Shown here piece after piece: positions 60,976 to 64,000 of a DNA stretch of 64,000 bases (the stretch's first letter is position 1; each line of letters begins with the position of its first letter). The position numbers were made by a program, and so were the translations under genes. The notes beneath the pieces were generated by a model. That model saw only the letters and a list, made by a program, of their open reading frames with translations. It was not told the origin of the DNA and did not search any database. Origin of the DNA: Brevibacillus porteri (lineage in GTDB: Bacteria; Bacillota; Bacilli; Brevibacillales; Brevibacillaceae); the NCBI RefSeq assembly GCF_003013475.1, contig NZ_PXZO01000045.1:1-64000 (forward strand). Direction: 5' to 3'.

Positions 60976-61059
60976 TTTAATGACATTTATTCGAAAGACA
61001 TCCAGTAATTTACTTTGCTCTGGGCAATGAGCCTAAAAAACATGAGGAAGGGTACGGCC

Positions 61060-61845
61060 ATGGCGGTATATGAGGAACGCATTCCGCAAGTTAAGCAACA
61101 ACGCCCCAGAAGAAGGGGCAACCGCAAGCTGGTCATTCTACTGGTACTATTTTTTCTTACCATTCTCATCATCGTTTTTATCCGTTCCCCTTACAGTAAG
61201 GTGCAAGAGATTCGAGTGATTGGTAATGATATTTATACGACGGAGCAAATCATTACACAATCTGGCTTAAAAAAGGACATGCAGTTTCTAAACGTATGGG
61301 AGAACAGTGTACGAACTAACATGAAACCATTAGAGGCCATTAAAGATGTGACGGTGAGCCGCTCTTTCCCTGGATTGATCACGCTACATATAACCGAACA
61401 AAAGCGCGTCGCTTTTTGGAGTGGGCAGGACGGAAGCCGTTATGCCTTACTGGACAATGGCTATGTGCTCAAACAGGTTAATTTCGCCAAGCGCGTAGTG
61501 GACAGGCCATTGATTAGCTCGTGGGCTTCACCTGAGCTCCTTCCCCATCTTGCGAAGTCGCTATCGAAATTATCGCCAGATGTACTCGCGGAAATTTCGG
61601 ATATTACGCTGACGCCAACGGTTTACGACAAGCAACGCGTCACGCTGTACATGCGAGACGGGAATGAAGTAAGAAGTGTCATCTACAAGCTCGACAAGAT
61701 GATGAACTGGTACCCGACGATCGTGAAAGAATTGCCGTCAAATACAAAAGGGGTGCTCTCTTTGTTTGAGCAGCCGTGGTTTATTCCGTACGGTGCTCAA
61801 GGGGCTATTCCTATACAGGAAGGGCAAGAGCAACCACAGCAGTAA
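61060..61845 (+). CDS. divIB: Cell division protein DivIB/FtsQ
   Basis: A 261-residue bitopic divisome protein: basic cytoplasmic segment (about 1-27), one transmembrane helix (about 28-47), a POTRA domain (about 52-120, YSKVQEIRVIGNDIYTTEQIITQSGLKKDMQFLNV) and a beta domain. It ends in a Gln/Pro-rich tail. The start at 61060 has GAGGAAGGG about 7 bases upstream; 15 upstream codons were rejected. It follows murA after a 131-base gap containing a 20-bp palindrome. Confidence 0.93.
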   Translation: MAVYEERIPQVKQQRPRRRGNRKLVILLVLFFLTILIIVFIRSPYSKVQEIRVIGNDIYTTEQIITQSGLKKDMQFLNVWENSVRTNMKPLEAIKDVTVSRSFPGLITLHITEQKRVAFWSGQDGSRYALLDNGYVLKQVNFAKRVVDRPLISSWASPELLPHLAKSLSKLSPDVLAEISDITLTPTVYDKQRVTLYMRDGNEVRSVIYKLDKMMNWYPTIVKELPSNTKGVLSLFEQPWFIPYGAQGAIPIQEGQEQPQQ

Positions 61846-61867
61846 ATAAAAAAGGGGAAAGTAGACA

Positions 61868-62578
61868 ATGAGTCGTCGTCGCAAATTTCATTTGTATTTA
61901 ACCATCGTGACGTTATCTACCGGCTTTCTAGTGGCCACTTCCTTCGAAACGAACAAGCTTACGCGCAAAGAACGGATGAATGATCAGCTGTTCCAACAGG
62001 AAACGCAATTAAATGACCGAATTTTGGCTGAGAAGGAGCAAAATCGGCATCTGGAAAATCAACTGCTCGATTTGCAGCGTCAGGTGGGAAAAGTGGAAGA
62101 AGCGATGGCAGAGCGTAAATCGGAGGCTGCAGAGACACTCAGTCAACTGGATGCAGCGCGGATGCTGGCAGGGGTAGTCGCTGTTGCAGGGCCGGGTATT
62201 GTCATAACGATGCAGGATAGCCAGAATGCAGCGAACAGCGCAGACATCGCGAACTACATCGTGCATGAGCAGGATGTGCGCCTGGTCGTCAATGAACTGC
62301 GTGCAGCAGGAGCAGAGGCCATCAGCATTAACGGACAGCGAGTGGTGAGCAATTCCGAGATCCGTTGTATTGGACCAACGATTATCGTAAACGGCATCAA
62401 GTCGGCCGCTCCGTTTGTCGTAACAGCGATTGGAAATCCCGATACACTAGACAGTGCTTTGAACTTGCCGGGTGGTGTTTTGCACTCCTTGCAAGATTTT
62501 GTCCAAATAAGCGTAGCCAAAAAAGAGCGGGTCGAGCTGCCTGCCTTTGTTGGTGACGCGAAAACGAAACACTCCTAA
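61868..62578 (+). CDS. DUF881 membrane-anchored protein (YlxW/YlxX type)
   Basis: A 236-residue protein with one N-terminal membrane helix (about 8-25), a coiled coil (about 30-88) and the DUF881 domain (about 95-230, with AGPGIVITMQDS, LVVNELRAAGAEAISINGQRVVSNSEIRCIGPTIIVNG). B. subtilis has two such genes, ylxW and ylxX, at the same position before sbp; their role is unknown. GGGGAAAG lies about 8 bases before ATG. It follows divIB by 22 bases. Confidence 0.88.
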   Translation: MSRRRKFHLYLTIVTLSTGFLVATSFETNKLTRKERMNDQLFQQETQLNDRILAEKEQNRHLENQLLDLQRQVGKVEEAMAERKSEAAETLSQLDAARMLAGVVAVAGPGIVITMQDSQNAANSADIANYIVHEQDVRLVVNELRAAGAEAISINGQRVVSNSEIRCIGPTIIVNGIKSAAPFVVTAIGNPDTLDSALNLPGGVLHSLQDFVQISVAKKERVELPAFVGDAKTKHS

Positions 62579-62598
62579 ATAAAAGGATGCGTTTACCT

Positions 62599-63345
62599 AT
62601 GTTACAAAAAAGCCGTAAAATCACATTTATTCTTGCCATTATTAGTGCTATCATAGGTGTGATGTTGACTGTGCAATTACGAAGCAGTCTTCATCCTGTT
62701 CATAAAGAGTCTCGCAGCATCGCGGAACTTCGGACCACGTTGCAAAAAGAACTGGAGAAACACAAAAACCTGCTCGCAGACATTTCAAAGTATAATCAGC
62801 TGTACTACCAATACGAAACCTCACTCAGTGAAGATGAAAGTATCTCCGTTATGAAAGAGGAGTTGGCACGGACTCGCCGAATGGCTGGTATGGTAGGGAT
62901 GGAGGGAGAAGGCATCGTTATTGATGTTGTCGATGCCCATACGTCTGAACAACCAGCTATGGATGAACATATGCCTGTGCCTGTTGTAGGAGACTATACG
63001 ATTGACGATGAAGATTTGCGCTGGTTGGTAAATATCCTGTTTGCAAACGGAGCACAAGCTGTTTCCATTAATGGCCATCGACTGATTGCTACCACTGCAA
63101 TCCGCAATGTGGGAGACGTCATCCAAATCGATACCAGGACGATTAGGGCTCCGTATGAGATAAAAGCATTGGGGGAACCTGAAGTATTGTTGTCCGCATT
63201 GAAGCTGGAGGGCGTAGAAGAGAACTTTCAACTGGCGAATAAAAAGGTGCTGGCAGAAAAACGGGACAAGCTGATGATTTCAGCGAATAACGAAACACGT
63301 GTCATTCAATTTATGAAACCTGTGAAAGAAAAAGGAGATTCGTAA
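62599..63345 (+). CDS. DUF881 membrane-anchored protein, second copy
   Basis: A 248-residue tandem paralogue of the previous gene: membrane helix (about 7-24), coiled coil (about 38-100) and DUF881 domain (AGMVGMEGEGIVIDVVD, LRWLVNILFANGAQAVSINGHRLIATTAIRNVGDVIQID). The ATG at 62599 has AAAGGAT about 10 bases upstream; the ATG at 62587 overlaps that site. It ends 2 bases before sbp, so it is tightly coupled to it. Confidence 0.88.
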   Translation: MLQKSRKITFILAIISAIIGVMLTVQLRSSLHPVHKESRSIAELRTTLQKELEKHKNLLADISKYNQLYYQYETSLSEDESISVMKEELARTRRMAGMVGMEGEGIVIDVVDAHTSEQPAMDEHMPVPVVGDYTIDDEDLRWLVNILFANGAQAVSINGHRLIATTAIRNVGDVIQIDTRTIRAPYEIKALGEPEVLLSALKLEGVEENFQLANKKVLAEKRDKLMISANNETRVIQFMKPVKEKGDS

Positions 63346-63347
63346 CC

Positions 63348-63695
63348 ATGTGGCTCCCGCTTATCGGACTGATTGTCGGTCTTGTTGTCGGCTTCCTGCT
63401 GGATTGGCGTGTGCCCCAGGAGTATAGTAGCTATCTATCAATAGCCCTCCTGGCGGGATTGGATACGATCTTTGGGGGGATTCGTTCGTTTTTAGAACGT
63501 ACTTTTAACGTTCGTATTTTCATGTCTGGATTCTTTTTCAACACACTTTTTGCAGCAGGCTTGGCCTTCATCGGAGGGTTCTTGGGGATTGATCTATATT
63601 TGGCTGCGATCGTGGCTTTCGGCGTCCGCTTGTTCAACAATCTCGCTGTCATTAGGAGAATTGTTCTATCCAAATGGATCAATCAGCAAGATTAA
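63348..63695 (+). CDS. sbp: Small basic protein Sbp (DUF1290)
   Basis: A 115-residue membrane protein with three to four helices and a basic C-terminus (RRIVLSKWINQQD). The start MWLPLIGLIVGLVVGFLLDWRVPQEYSSYLSIALLAGLDTIFGGIRS is the DUF1290 signature. It is always found before ftsA in Bacilli; function unknown. AAAGGAG lies about 9 bases before ATG. Confidence 0.92.
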   Translation: MWLPLIGLIVGLVVGFLLDWRVPQEYSSYLSIALLAGLDTIFGGIRSFLERTFNVRIFMSGFFFNTLFAAGLAFIGGFLGIDLYLAAIVAFGVRLFNNLAVIRRIVLSKWINQQD

Positions 63696-63749
63696 CGCGA
63701 AGGAAAATGGGAAGATGGTCATTTTTTTACAAAAAATCAATAAGAAAAA

Positions 63750-63777
63750 AAGGGAATGGTTGTCCTGTGTGGAATAA
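63750..63777 (+). promoter_or_regulatory. Possible sigma-H-like promoter of ftsA
   Basis: AGGGAAT and GTGGAATAA resemble sigma-H -35 and -10 elements, but the spacing is 2-3 bases short. B. subtilis ftsA does have a sigma-H promoter. The rest of the 142-base gap is A/T-rich with no gene. Confidence 0.3.
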
Positions 63778-63837
63778 TTTATGCAGGTGTTCTCATTTTA
63801 GCAAGAAAAAAGACGTAGCAGGGGAGGTGTCACAGGT

Positions 63838-64000
63838 TTGGTAAGCAATGAACTCATAGTCAGCCTAGACATTGGAACATCCAAAGTACGCGTCATGATC
63901 GGCGAGATCAACAATGGTTCCATCAACATCATCGGCGTCGGACAATCACACTCAGAAGGCATCAAGAAGGGCGTGATTGTAGACATCGACCAAACCGTGC
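63838..64000 (+). CDS. ftsA: Cell division protein FtsA, N-terminal part (cut by the window end)
   Basis: The first 54 residues of an actin-like ATPase that tethers FtsZ to the membrane. LVSNELIVSLDIGTSKVRVMIGEI holds the phosphate-1 loop, then SEGIKKGVIVDIDQTV as in FtsA. The start is TTG with GGAGGTG about 8 bases upstream. It follows sbp as expected and would be followed by ftsZ outside this window. Confidence 0.93.
   Translation, partial: MVSNELIVSLDIGTSKVRVMIGEINNGSINIIGVGQSHSEGIKKGVIVDIDQTV

Overview
The window reads as chromosomal DNA of an endospore-forming Firmicute of the Paenibacillaceae, most likely Brevibacillus. The support is gene content and order: a division and cell-wall (dcw) cluster with spoVD, a SpoVE/FtsW-type gene and sbp; bacillithiol synthesis (bshC); an S-box (SAM-I) leader before metI-metC; YhcN/YlaJ spore lipoproteins; a gerR/RsfA-type regulator; and an SLH-domain surface protein. 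Several blocks keep Bacillus subtilis order (yla: typA-ylaH...ylaJ-phoH; yqg: yqgX...yqgY...mgsR; ylb: gerR-ylbP...ylbQ-bshC-mraZ). I see no prophage, insertion sequence, tRNA, rRNA or CRISPR array. The genus call is inference; no search was run.

Layout. 1-9.3 kb: mixed metabolism and unknowns, namely a dihydroorotate-dehydrogenase-like protein fused to a duplicated membrane module, arginine decarboxylase, a nitronate-monooxygenase-like flavoprotein, YktB, two related unknown proteins around a DUF4446 gene, and SAM decarboxylase behind a structured leader. 9.3-21.5 kb: typA/yla region with two spore lipoproteins, a secreted Ig-repeat protein with an Asp/His tail, the S-box metIC operon, PhoH, and downstream of phoH a compact, highly structured RNA gene with a sigma-G-type promoter, its own terminator and an internal 19-codon ORF with a strong ribosome binding site. 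21.5-31.7 kb: lipoproteins, CapA-like protein, MidA-type methyltransferase, yqgX/yqgY/mgsR, a SufR-like regulator, a MITE-like inverted repeat, an ethylmalonyl-CoA-decarboxylase-like gene, gerR and ylbP. 31.9-36.9 kb: a five-gene acyl-CoA carboxylase/HMG-CoA lyase operon (yng type, probably leucine degradation) with a cre-like site. 37-45.7 kb: ylbQ, DUF3397, an XRE-cupin regulator, bshC, an SLH protein, a divergent permease/LysR pair and ahcY. 45.8-64 kb: the dcw cluster mraZ-rsmH-ftsL-pbpB-spoVD-murE-mraY-murD-spoVE/ftsW-murG-murB-murA-divIB-two DUF881 genes-sbp-ftsA (cut by the window end).

How it fits together. The dcw cluster makes lipid II and the septal and spore-cortex machinery, and it carries several untranslated control elements: four phased MraZ boxes, a terminator-like hairpin before pbpB, a hairpin that buries the spoVD ribosome binding site, and a 20-bp palindrome after murA. 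Sulfur and methyl metabolism recurs (S-box metIC, SAM decarboxylase, AhcY, BshC). Sporulation control is visible as CATACTA-type -10 elements before a spore lipoprotein and before the structured RNA. The strongest candidates for something undescribed are that RNA (20668-20897), the flavodomain/duplicated-membrane fusion (10-1953), and the leaders of speH and spoVD.
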